DNA of 64,000 bases from Labilithrix sp. (GTDB taxonomy: Bacteria > Myxococcota_A > Polyangia > Polyangiales > Polyangiaceae), in assembly GCA_019637175.1 (NCBI GenBank), contig JAHBWD010000013.1:1-64000 (forward strand), given 5' to 3'. The notes under the pieces were generated by a model. It did no database searches and had not been told where the DNA came from. It saw nothing but the letters and a program-made list of their open reading frames with translations. This document shows positions 6,869-14,426 of the stretch, piece by piece. Every line of letters starts with the position of its first letter. The stretch's first letter is position 1. The position numbers and the translations under genes were made by a program.

Positions 6869-9219
6869 GGCGTGACGCTCTCCGTTGCGTTGGCGGCGCG
6901 AAGGACGCCGAGGATGCGGCGCGCGTCACGCACGGGACACCCGAGGACGCTCGCGAGCGTCTCGTCGCCTTCGCCTTCGCCTTCGTCTTCGCCTTCGCCT
7001 TCGGCGAGCTTTCTCTCGACGCGATCGATCACGTCGGCGCGCACGGCCCGCCCGCCGAAGACGGGATACCCGATCGCCGCGTACGCGGCGGGATCGATCC
7101 CGCGGCTCGGCGCGAACGAGACCGCTCCTCCCTTCGGCGGGCGGAGCGCGACGCCGTAGAACGCGGTCGCCAGCGCGACGCGCGCGTCGATCGCGCGCGG
7201 GCGAAGCGCGTCCGGCAGATACACGACCGCGCCTCCGACGCGGAGCCCCGCCGCCGCGAGCGCCGCGCGCGTGCCGTCGTCGAGCGCGCGGCGCATGTCG
7301 TCGACGTCGGCGGCGACCACGGTCCCGAGGCCGTGCTCGAGGCGGTGGACGAGGCCGCGGATCGCGGCCGAGGAGGTCGCGGTCTCTCCGCCGGCGGCCG
7401 CGGCGTCGCGCACTCCGCGGAGCAGATCGGCGACGACGTCGCGCGCGAACGCGAGGAGCCTGCGGTGCACGCGCCGCGCTGCGCCGGCGCCGAGATCGGC
7501 CGCCTCGAGCAGACGGACGTCGGGCAGCGCGATCGAGGCCCCGCGCACGATCTCGCCCGCGATGCGGCCCGACGGTCGATGCACGATCCTTCGGCTCGCC
7601 TCGAGCGCGAAGGCGTCGTGCCGCGCGTCGATGATCTCTTCTATCCATCCGGGCGACCCGGGCGACGAAGGCGCCGCGCGCGGCGCCGGGATCGCGGCGC
7701 GCATCGCCGCGAGCTTCGCGAACGGATGGCCCGCGCGCGCGATCGGCGCTTCGTCGCGGATCTCGGGGCTGGCGTCGCGCGGGCGCGATCGTCGCGGCCG
7801 CGCGCGGCCCTTGCTCTCGACGAACCGGGCGACGAGCTTCTCGTGGAGCGCGTCGCTCAGCGCGTCTTCGATCGCGCGCGTCTTCTCTTGCCACTCGCGC
7901 GGCGACTTCAGCCACGACGATCGATGCGAGACGTACGTCCACGTGCGCACGGCGGAGAGGCGCGCCACGAGCGTCTCGACGTCGCCGTCGACGCGCTCGA
8001 GATCGGCGACGTGCCTGGCGATCCAGTCGTCGTCGAGCGGCCCGCGACGCGCGAGCGCGAGGAAGAGCGTCTCGAGGAAGTCGACGTGGACCTCGAAGAG
8101 CAGCTTCCTGAAGTCGGGGACGGTGCACACGTCCCACAAAAGGCGCACGGCCTCTTCGCCTCGCGCGGCCTCCGCGATCGGATCGCGAAGCCCGAGCCGA
8201 TCGAGCGCCATCGCGTCCTCGGCTTCGCGCACGGTCGTTGTGATGCGCCGCGGCGGCGGGACATTCAGCGAGGCGCGCAGATCGGCGATCGACCCGAAGT
8301 CGAGCGCGTCGTTGCGCCACCGCACCCGCTTCACGGGCGCGAACGCGTGCGTCTCGATCGCGGCCGCGGTCGCCGTCGGCAGCTCGAGGGGCGTGACGGC
8401 GCCGAAGGTGCCGTCTTGCACCCACCGGCCGGCGCGCCCGGCGATCTGCGCGAGCTCGGCGTCGTCGACGTCGCGCACGTCTCGGCCGTCGAACTTTCGC
8501 AGCGCGGCGAACGCGACGTGCTGCACGTCGAGGTTCAGGCCCATGCCGATCGCGTCGGTCGCGACGAGCCAGTCGACCTCGCCCGCCTGGAACATCGCGA
8601 CCTGCGCGTTGCGCGTGCGCGGCGAGAGGCCGCCGAGCACGACGGCGGCGCCGCCCTTCTTCGCGCGCAGGCGCTCGGCGATCTCGTAGACGTGCGGCAT
8701 CGAGAAGCAGACGACCGCGCTCCGCTCGGGCACGCGCGCGAGCGGAACGCTCCCGGCGTAGCCGAGCCGCGAGAGCCGCGGGTGCTCGACCTGTTGCGCC
8801 GTGGGCACGAGCTCGCGCAGCGCCGCGCGCATCGTGCCGGCGCCCATGAACCACGTCTCGCGCGTGCCGCGCGCCGCGAGCAGCCTCGACGTGAACACGT
8901 GCCCGCGCTGCGCGTGCGCGGCGAGCTGGACCTCGTCGACGGCGAGGAACTCGACCTCGCGATCGACGGGCATCGCCTCGACCGTGGCGATCCAGTACGC
9001 GGGCCGCCGCGGGATGCGTCGCTCTTCGCCGGTGACGAGGGCGACGGCGTCTTCGCCGACGCGCGAGGTGACCTTGTCGTAGACCTCGCGCGCGAGCAGG
9101 CGCAAGGGGAGGCCGATCATGCCGGTCGCGTGCTCGAGCATCCGCTCGATCGCGCGGTGGGTCTTGCCCGTGTTCGTCGGGCCCAGGAGCGCGGTGATTC
9201 GGCTGACCTCGGAGACCAC
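6865..9219 (-). CDS. SUV3-like DExH-box RNA helicase
   Basis: The protein (784 residues from the GTG at 9219) matches the SUV3-type RNA helicases of mitochondria and some bacteria. It has Walker A GPTNTGKT followed by the family hallmark GLPLRLLAREVYDK, motif II VDEVQ, a motif V region ATDAIGMGLNLDVQHVAF, and motif VI QIAGRAGR. The C-terminal half has the helical SUV3 extension and ends with an acidic Glu/Gly run coded by hexanucleotide repeats (6966-7003). In mitochondria SUV3 unwinds RNA for degradation, so an RNA-decay role is inferred. A GTG at 9291 would add 24 residues but would run into uvrC (start 9272). I prefer 9219, which begins just before the ATPase core. Confidence 0.85.
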   Translation of the reverse strand: MVSEVSRITALLGPTNTGKTHRAIERMLEHATGMIGLPLRLLAREVYDKVTSRVGEDAVALVTGEERRIPRRPAYWIATVEAMPVDREVEFLAVDEVQLAAHAQRGHVFTSRLLAARGTRETWFMGAGTMRAALRELVPTAQQVEHPRLSRLGYAGSVPLARVPERSAVVCFSMPHVYEIAERLRAKKGGAAVVLGGLSPRTRNAQVAMFQAGEVDWLVATDAIGMGLNLDVQHVAFAALRKFDGRDVRDVDDAELAQIAGRAGRWVQDGTFGAVTPLELPTATAAAIETHAFAPVKRVRWRNDALDFGSIADLRASLNVPPPRRITTTVREAEDAMALDRLGLRDPIAEAARGEEAVRLLWDVCTVPDFRKLLFEVHVDFLETLFLALARRGPLDDDWIARHVADLERVDGDVETLVARLSAVRTWTYVSHRSSWLKSPREWQEKTRAIEDALSDALHEKLVARFVESKGRARPRRSRPRDASPEIRDEAPIARAGHPFAKLAAMRAAIPAPRAAPSSPGSPGWIEEIIDARHDAFALEASRRIVHRPSGRIAGEIVRGASIALPDVRLLEAADLGAGAARRVHRRLLAFARDVVADLLRGVRDAAAAGGETATSSAAIRGLVHRLEHGLGTVVAADVDDMRRALDDGTRAALAAAGLRVGGAVVYLPDALRPRAIDARVALATAFYGVALRPPKGGAVSFAPSRGIDPAAYAAIGYPVFGGRAVRADVIDRVERKLAEGEGEDEGEGEGDETLASVLGCPVRDARRILGVLRAANATESVTP
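6966..7003 (-). repeat. Hexanucleotide repeat coding a Glu/Gly-rich stretch
   Basis: On the + strand GCCTTC appears three times, then GTCTTC, then GCCTTC twice. It lies in frame near the helicase C-terminus and codes an acidic Glu-Gly run. Because the unit is six bases long, copy-number change would alter protein length but not frame. Confidence 0.8.
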
Positions 9220-9271
9220 GTCGCCGAGACGCTTAGCATGCGGCGGCGATAGAGTATGAAGCGAAGGTTCG

Positions 9272-11278
9272 ATGGTCCCCGCGGTCGTCACGGAAAAGCT
9301 CGACGCGCTCCCCGCTTCGGCGGGCGTCTACCTCTTCAAGGACAAGAAGGGCGCGGTCGTGTACGTCGGCAAGGCGAAGGTCTTGCGCTCGCGCGTGCGG
9401 AGCTACTTCCAGGAGGGCTCGAGCGACAACCGCTACTTCATCCCGCTCCTGCTCCGGACGATCGGCGATCTCGACACGATCGTCACCGCCTCGGAGAAGG
9501 AGGCGGCGATCCTCGAGAACAACCTCATCAAGGAGCACCGGCCTCGCTACAACGTCAAGCTGCGGGACGACAAAGACTACATCTCGCTCCGCCTCGACAC
9601 GAAGGACGAGTGGCCGCGGCTCTGGGTCGTGCGCCGGCCTACGCCCGATCCCGCGGGCAAGGTGCGCTACTTCGGCCCGTACCACTCGGCGACCGCGGCG
9701 CGGCGCACGCTGCACCTCGTCAACAAGCACTTCCAGCTCCGAACGTGCACCGACACCGAGATGCGGAGCCGCAAGCGGCCGTGCCTCCAGCATCAGATCA
9801 AGCGCTGCCCCGCGCCGTGCGTCCTCGACGTCGATCGCGCTTGGTACGACGAGCAGGTCCGCGCGGTCGCGATGTTCCTCGACGGGCGGCACGACGAGCT
9901 GTCGCGCGAGCTCGGCGATCGCATGAAGGCGGCCGCGCGAGGGATGCACTTCGAGCTCGCCGCGGTCTATCGCGATCAGCTCGCCGCGATCGAGAAGGTG
10001 AGGGAAGAGCAGCGCGTCGTGGCGATCGACGACGTCGATCGCGACGTGATCGGCCTGCACCGCGAGGGCGATCTCGTCGAGCTCGCGCTCCTCCACATTC
10101 GGCGCGGCAAGCTCGCCGACGTCGAGACCTTCTCGATCAAGAACGCCGAGGTGCCTGACGAAGAGGTCGTCTCCGGCTTCCTCTCGCAGCACTACGCCGC
10201 GGAGATGGATCCCGACGTCGCGGCGCCGGTGCCCGACGAGATCATCGTGCCGGTCGTGCCCGACGCCGCGCTCGGCATCGCCGACTGGCTCACCGATCGC
10301 GCGAAGCACAAGGTGGCGCTGATCCAGCCGCAGCGCGGCCACCGCGTCGCCTTGCTCGCGCTCGCGAACGACAACGCGAGCCACGCGTTCACGGAGAAGA
10401 GGCGCGCGAGCACCGACGTCACGGAGCGGCTGACGCAGCTCAAGGATCGCCTGCGCCTGCCGACGATCCCGCGCCGGATCGAGTGCTGCGACATCTCGCA
10501 CCTCGGCGGGCGAGACACCGTGGGCGCGATCGTCGCGATGACCGACGGCGAGCCCGACAAGAAGCGCTATCGCACGTTCCACGTCCGCGGCGACGTGGGT
10601 GGCGCGAAGACGACCGACGCGGCGCCGACGCCGGGCGGAGAAGGCGAGGGCACGCTGGCCGACGGCGCCGCCGCCGAGGTGTTCCTCGCCGGCGACGACT
10701 ACCGCGCGATGTACGAGGTGCTCGCGCGCCGCTTCCGTCGCGGGCTCAAGAAGCAAGAAGAGCGCGCGGCGGCGGGCGAGGCCGAGAGCGAAGAGCCCGA
10801 CGCCGAGTGGGATCTTCCGGATCTGTTCGTGGTCGACGGCGGGCGCGGGCAGCTCGCGGTCGCGCTCGCGGCGGCGCGCGATCTCGGCTTGCACGATCTG
10901 CCGATCGTCGCGCTGGCGAAGGAGAAGGAGAACGTGATGGGCGAGACGCTCGTCGATCGCGTCTACCTTCCGGGGCAGAAGAACCCGATCCCGCTGAAGA
11001 GCCACTCCGCCTCGATGTTCTTCCTCGCGCGCGCGCGCGACGAGGCGCATCGATTCTCGAACCGCGCGCGCGAGCGGCTCGGCAAGAAGCGCCGCTTCAA
11101 GTCCGCGCTCGACGACGTCGCCGGCCTCGGGCCGAAGACGCGCAAGGCCTTGCTCCAGCACCTCGGGAGCCTCAAGGCGATCGAGGCCGCCTCCGACGCT
11201 GCGCTCCTCGCGGTGCCCGGCGTGACGTCGCGCCACGTCAAGGCGCTCCGCGCGGTGTACCCCGCGCCGAAAGCGTGA
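9272..11278 (+). CDS. uvrC: Excinuclease ABC subunit C
   Basis: UvrC makes both incisions around bulky DNA lesions in nucleotide excision repair with UvrA and UvrB. The 668-residue protein has the GIY-YIG nuclease at the N-terminus (GVYLFKDKKGAVVYVGKA, residues ~18-35), the UVR/UvrB-binding segment (YRDQLAAIEKV, near residue 240), the RNase H-like nuclease domain starting at IECCDISHLGGRDTVGA (~407) and continuing at FVVDGGRGQL, and a C-terminal double helix-hairpin-helix (VAGLGPKTRKALLQHLGS). An insert of about 70 residues rich in Gly and Glu (~445-515) lengthens the nuclease domain. ATG 9272 with GAAGG upstream is a reasonable start. The gene is divergent from the helicase, with about 50 bases between starts. 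Confidence 0.95.
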   Translation: MVPAVVTEKLDALPASAGVYLFKDKKGAVVYVGKAKVLRSRVRSYFQEGSSDNRYFIPLLLRTIGDLDTIVTASEKEAAILENNLIKEHRPRYNVKLRDDKDYISLRLDTKDEWPRLWVVRRPTPDPAGKVRYFGPYHSATAARRTLHLVNKHFQLRTCTDTEMRSRKRPCLQHQIKRCPAPCVLDVDRAWYDEQVRAVAMFLDGRHDELSRELGDRMKAAARGMHFELAAVYRDQLAAIEKVREEQRVVAIDDVDRDVIGLHREGDLVELALLHIRRGKLADVETFSIKNAEVPDEEVVSGFLSQHYAAEMDPDVAAPVPDEIIVPVVPDAALGIADWLTDRAKHKVALIQPQRGHRVALLALANDNASHAFTEKRRASTDVTERLTQLKDRLRLPTIPRRIECCDISHLGGRDTVGAIVAMTDGEPDKKRYRTFHVRGDVGGAKTTDAAPTPGGEGEGTLADGAAAEVFLAGDDYRAMYEVLARRFRRGLKKQEERAAAGEAESEEPDAEWDLPDLFVVDGGRGQLAVALAAARDLGLHDLPIVALAKEKENVMGETLVDRVYLPGQKNPIPLKSHSASMFFLARARDEAHRFSNRARERLGKKRRFKSALDDVAGLGPKTRKALLQHLGSLKAIEAASDAALLAVPGVTSRHVKALRAVYPAPKA

Positions 11279-11383
11279 CGGACGGCGCTCCGAGCGGCCA
11301 TCCGACTCTCGAAGCCGTTGCCCCGACACGCGCGCTCGGAAGCGCGCTGCGCGTCGGAGATCGCGACGGAATGGAGGTTCGTC

Positions 11384-13621
11384 ATGTCGCGTGTCTCGCG
11401 CGGTCTCGGCATTGGTGCGTCCGCGATCCTCGTGCTGTCGGCGGGGTGTCTTCGCCGCGACGTCGCCGCGGAGGAGCCGACGACGAAGACGTCGTTCGAG
11501 CAGGTCGTCCCGCAGCCGGCGATCGACAAGGTCGATCTGCTCGTGATGGTCGACAACTCCTACTCGATGGCCGACAAGCAGAAGATCCTCGCCGACGCGG
11601 TGCCGAACCTCCTCCAGGGCCTCGTGCAGCCGAAGTGCGTCGACAAGCAGACGCGCGCGCCCGTCGGAGTCGCCGCCGATCCGCTCGAGCCCGAGGGCCG
11701 GCAGTGCCCCGCGGGCTCGGAGCCGGCGTTCACGCCGATCACCGACATGCACATCGGCGTGATCTCCTCTTCGCTCGGCGGGATGGGCGGCTCGCTGTGC
11801 TCGCAACCGGCCAACGGAAACGACAAGGGCCGCCTCCTCGCGCGCGGGCCCGGCGGCAAAGACGTCGCCGCCGCGGGCGATCTCCATTTTCTCGCGTGGT
11901 ACCCCGACGTCGAGCAGAACCGCGACAAGGCGCGCCACCCCGATCCGCCGGTGCCCGCCACGACGAGCCTCGAGCGCCTCGGCGAGTCGTTCCGCGAGCT
12001 CGTCGTCGGCGTCGGCCAGGAGGGCTGCGGGTTCGAGGCGCAGCTCGAGAGCGTGTATCGCTTCCTCGTCCAGCCCGATCCGTGGACGGAGATCGATCTC
12101 GTCGAGGAGGGCGCGACCAAGCGCGCGAGCTACGGGCCGAAGGATCGCGTCGACGGCGAGCTGCTCCGCCAGCGCGCGGCGTTCTTGCGCCCCGACTCGC
12201 TCGTCGCCGTCGTGATGCTCACCGACGAAGACGACTCTTCTCCCGATCCGCTCTCGTTCCAGGGAACGGGCTGGATCTTCGGCGAGCCCGGCTGCGATCC
12301 GTCGCGCGCGAGCTGCTCGCCGCTCCCGCGCGCGACGAGCGCGTGCGAGAGGGATCCGGCGTCGCCGCAGTGCACGTCGTGTCAGTTCGCGCCCACCGAT
12401 CCCACGTGCGTGGAGAAGGGCGTCGGCTACGGCAGAGACGAAGAGAACGTCAACGTCCGCTTCCACGCGATGAAGCGGCGCTTCGGCGTCGATCCACAGT
12501 TTCCGATCTCGCGCTACGTCGACGCGCTCACGAACAAGCGCGTCCCGGCGCGTGACAGCGAGCACGAGCGCGGCGTCTACGTCGGCAAGGCCGACTGCAC
12601 GAACCCGCTCTTCGCCGCGCGCCTCCCTTCGTCGACGAACGACGATCTCTGCAAGCTCCCCTTCGGGCCGCGCACGAAGGACCTCGTGTACTTCGCGATC
12701 ATCGGCGGCGTTCCGGGCGCGTTGCTCCCGACCGACGGCGATCCGACGACGATCGACTGGACGAAGATCCTCGGTCGCGATCCGGCGCGCTACGACGCCG
12801 ACGGGATCGACGAGCACATGATCGCGTCGACGAGCCCGCGCGGCGGGCTGCCTGGCCCCGGCGCTTCGGACACCGCCGATCCGATCCACGGCCGCGAGTG
12901 GGAGACGGGCGGCGCGGACTTGCAGTTTGCATGCACCTTCCCGATCCCGACGCCCGAGGTCTGCCCCGCGGGTGACGAGCTGTGCGACTGCGACGGCGTG
13001 AAGCGGACGCCGCTCTGCGATCCGGCGAACCCGCGCCGGCAGATCCGCGCGAAGGCGTACCCGACGCGGCGCGAGCTCATGGTCGCGAAGGAGCTCGGCG
13101 ATCACGGCATCGTCGCCACGCTCTGCGCCGAGCAGCTCACGAAGCCCGACGCCGACGACTACGGCTATCGCCCCGCCGTGCGCGCGATCGCCGATCGGCT
13201 CGAGCAGAGCCTCGTCGCCACATGCCTGCCGCGCGCGCTCGCGCGCGACGGCGAAGGCGGACCGGTGCCGTGCCTCGTGGTCGCGACGCTGCCCGAGCCG
13301 GGGCCCGACGCGGCGTCGTGCGCGAAGCTCGGCCTCGCGCCGCCGAGCCCCGCCGTGCTCGATCAGATCCGCGATCGGCGCGCGGCCGACGAAGGCGAGG
13401 CCTCGCGGAAGCTGCCGATCTGCGAGATCCCCCAGATCGCCGCGCCGCCCGGATCGAGCTGCCGCGACGACGATCAGCGGCTCGGCTTCTGCTACGGCGA
13501 GAACCTCCCTGGCGTCAAATGCGCCCACTCGCTCAGCTTCACGAAGGCCGTCGCGCGCCTCACCGACGCGCGCTTCTCGATGCAGTGCATCCAGGTCGAC
13601 GAGTCGAAGAGCAGCCGCTGA
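11384..13621 (+). CDS. Large VWA-type lipoprotein, paralogue 1
   Basis: This 745-residue protein has a lipoprotein signal ending in VLSAGC, preceded by a clear GGAGG ribosome site, so it is anchored on the outside of a membrane. A von Willebrand A-like domain begins near residue 50: KVDLLVMVDNSYSM carries the DxSxS metal-ion site, and VVMLTDEDDSS looks like a later acidic metal-site strand. Between and after these lie long Cys-rich inserts (for example TSCQFAPTDPTC), which suggest disulfides. It is similar along its whole length to the gene at 14427-16838, including NxRFHxMKxRxGxDPQ, DLxxFAxxGGVP and xLPxCE. VWA proteins often mediate adhesion or binding, and a surface role is inferred. Annotated relatives are usually called hypothetical. 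Confidence 0.8.
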   Translation: MSRVSRGLGIGASAILVLSAGCLRRDVAAEEPTTKTSFEQVVPQPAIDKVDLLVMVDNSYSMADKQKILADAVPNLLQGLVQPKCVDKQTRAPVGVAADPLEPEGRQCPAGSEPAFTPITDMHIGVISSSLGGMGGSLCSQPANGNDKGRLLARGPGGKDVAAAGDLHFLAWYPDVEQNRDKARHPDPPVPATTSLERLGESFRELVVGVGQEGCGFEAQLESVYRFLVQPDPWTEIDLVEEGATKRASYGPKDRVDGELLRQRAAFLRPDSLVAVVMLTDEDDSSPDPLSFQGTGWIFGEPGCDPSRASCSPLPRATSACERDPASPQCTSCQFAPTDPTCVEKGVGYGRDEENVNVRFHAMKRRFGVDPQFPISRYVDALTNKRVPARDSEHERGVYVGKADCTNPLFAARLPSSTNDDLCKLPFGPRTKDLVYFAIIGGVPGALLPTDGDPTTIDWTKILGRDPARYDADGIDEHMIASTSPRGGLPGPGASDTADPIHGREWETGGADLQFACTFPIPTPEVCPAGDELCDCDGVKRTPLCDPANPRRQIRAKAYPTRRELMVAKELGDHGIVATLCAEQLTKPDADDYGYRPAVRAIADRLEQSLVATCLPRALARDGEGGPVPCLVVATLPEPGPDAASCAKLGLAPPSPAVLDQIRDRRAADEGEASRKLPICEIPQIAAPPGSSCRDDDQRLGFCYGENLPGVKCAHSLSFTKAVARLTDARFSMQCIQVDESKSSR

Positions 13622-13633
13622 CGCGAGCTCGCG

Positions 13634-14200
13634 CTACGGAGCGAGATCCCACCAGCGCGCGACATCGAGCGGAACGTCGGCGAACGGATCGATGCGCGCG
13701 TCTCGTTCGTCGCCGTAGACGCCGAGCTCGAGCCAGCGGCCCGACTCGAGCCGATAGGCCGTCACCGTGCGCGCTTCGCGGTCGACGAGCCAGTGATGCA
13801 GGACGCCGACCTTGGCGTAGTACGGCTTCTTCACGAGCACGTTGTGACGGCGCGTGCTGGGCGAGAGGATCTCGCACACCCAGTCGGGCACGATCCGGAT
13901 CGGCTCGTCGTCCGGGAGCGCCGGCATCCGCTCGCGCCGCCACCCGGCGAGGTCGGGTGAGATCTCCGGGGTGTTCGGGAGCTCGATCCCGGGCTCTGGG
14001 AGGATCCACCATCCGCCGGGCCCGCCTCGGCCTCTGCCGAAGGGCTCGCCGATGTCGGTCCCGACGTCGCGGATCGTGAGCTGATGAAGCGCGCGCGGCC
14101 GCGTCATCGTGTAGAGGACGCCCTCGATGATCTCACCTTTGACGTCGCGCGGGAGCGCGTCGATGTCGGCCATCGTCGGGATCTTCCGGGCCGGGTGCAT
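13634..14200 (-). CDS. Uma2-family (DUF820) PD-(D/E)xK-like protein
   Basis: The 188-residue protein matches the Uma2/DUF820 family: an N-terminal GEIIEGVLY turn, SPDLAGWRRERMP, the core VPDWVCEILSPSTRRHNVLVKKPYYAKVG (with Asp, Glu and Lys positions that fit a restriction-endonuclease-like active site) and then HHWLVDREARTVTAYRL. Members are abundant in cyanobacteria and myxobacteria and are predicted nucleases of unknown role. I chose the ATG at 14200 because the residues before it in the longer frame have no family similarity. It is convergent with the first VWA gene (12-base gap) and divergent from the second, so it sits inside the paralogous pair. Confidence 0.85.
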   Translation of the reverse strand: MHPARKIPTMADIDALPRDVKGEIIEGVLYTMTRPRALHQLTIRDVGTDIGEPFGRGRGGPGGWWILPEPGIELPNTPEISPDLAGWRRERMPALPDDEPIRIVPDWVCEILSPSTRRHNVLVKKPYYAKVGVLHHWLVDREARTVTAYRLESGRWLELGVYGDERDARIDPFADVPLDVARWWDLAP

Positions 14201-14220
14201 GCCGGCCTCAAAACTAGCAC

Positions 14221-14274
14221 GCGGTCCGGACCGCGACGGCAACGCGGATGGCGGATGCCAACTTCGTTGGCATC
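14221..14274. repeat. Two adjacent perfect palindromes in a divergent intergenic region
   Basis: GCGGTCCGGACCGC at 14221-14234 is a perfect 14-base palindrome. At 14254-14274 a nine-base stem (GATGCCAAC / GTTGGCATC) closes over a TTC loop. They lie between the Uma2 start (14200, minus) and the second VWA gene (14427, plus). They could be operators or a hairpin in the leader. No T-run follows, so a terminator is unlikely. Confidence 0.6.
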
Positions 14275-14368
14275 CCACCTCGACGAATCACGGGCGCTTT
14301 GGCCTCTCGTCGCGCCCGATTTGTGGCACGCTCTGTGTACGCTGGCAGCGCCTGGCGTCGGCTCGACG

Positions 14369-14398
14369 TTGACTTTGTAGCCGTCTCTTCGGTACTTA
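14369..14398 (+). promoter_or_regulatory. Candidate housekeeping-type promoter of the second VWA gene
   Basis: TTGACT (14369-14374) and TACTTA (14393-14398) are separated by 18 bases, about 30 bases upstream of the ATG at 14427. An AAGGAG ribosome site lies between the -10 and the start. The -35 fits the consensus well and the -10 poorly. Confidence 0.4.
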
Positions 14399-14426
14399 GG
14401 TCGGACAAAAGCGAAGGAGAACGCGG

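Noticed and set aside
9233..13528. A 1431-codon open frame on the minus strand across uvrC and the first VWA gene
   Set aside because: It is antisense to two well-supported genes and is Arg/Ala/Glu/Asp-rich without domains, as expected from third-position G/C in very GC-rich DNA.
14254..14274. Stem-loop as an intrinsic terminator
   Set aside because: It has no T-run, and it lies between divergent genes where no transcript ends.
14331..14351. TGGCAC upstream of the second VWA gene as a sigma-54 promoter
   Set aside because: The -24 half is perfect but no TTGC follows at the required distance (the bases there read GTGTACGC).
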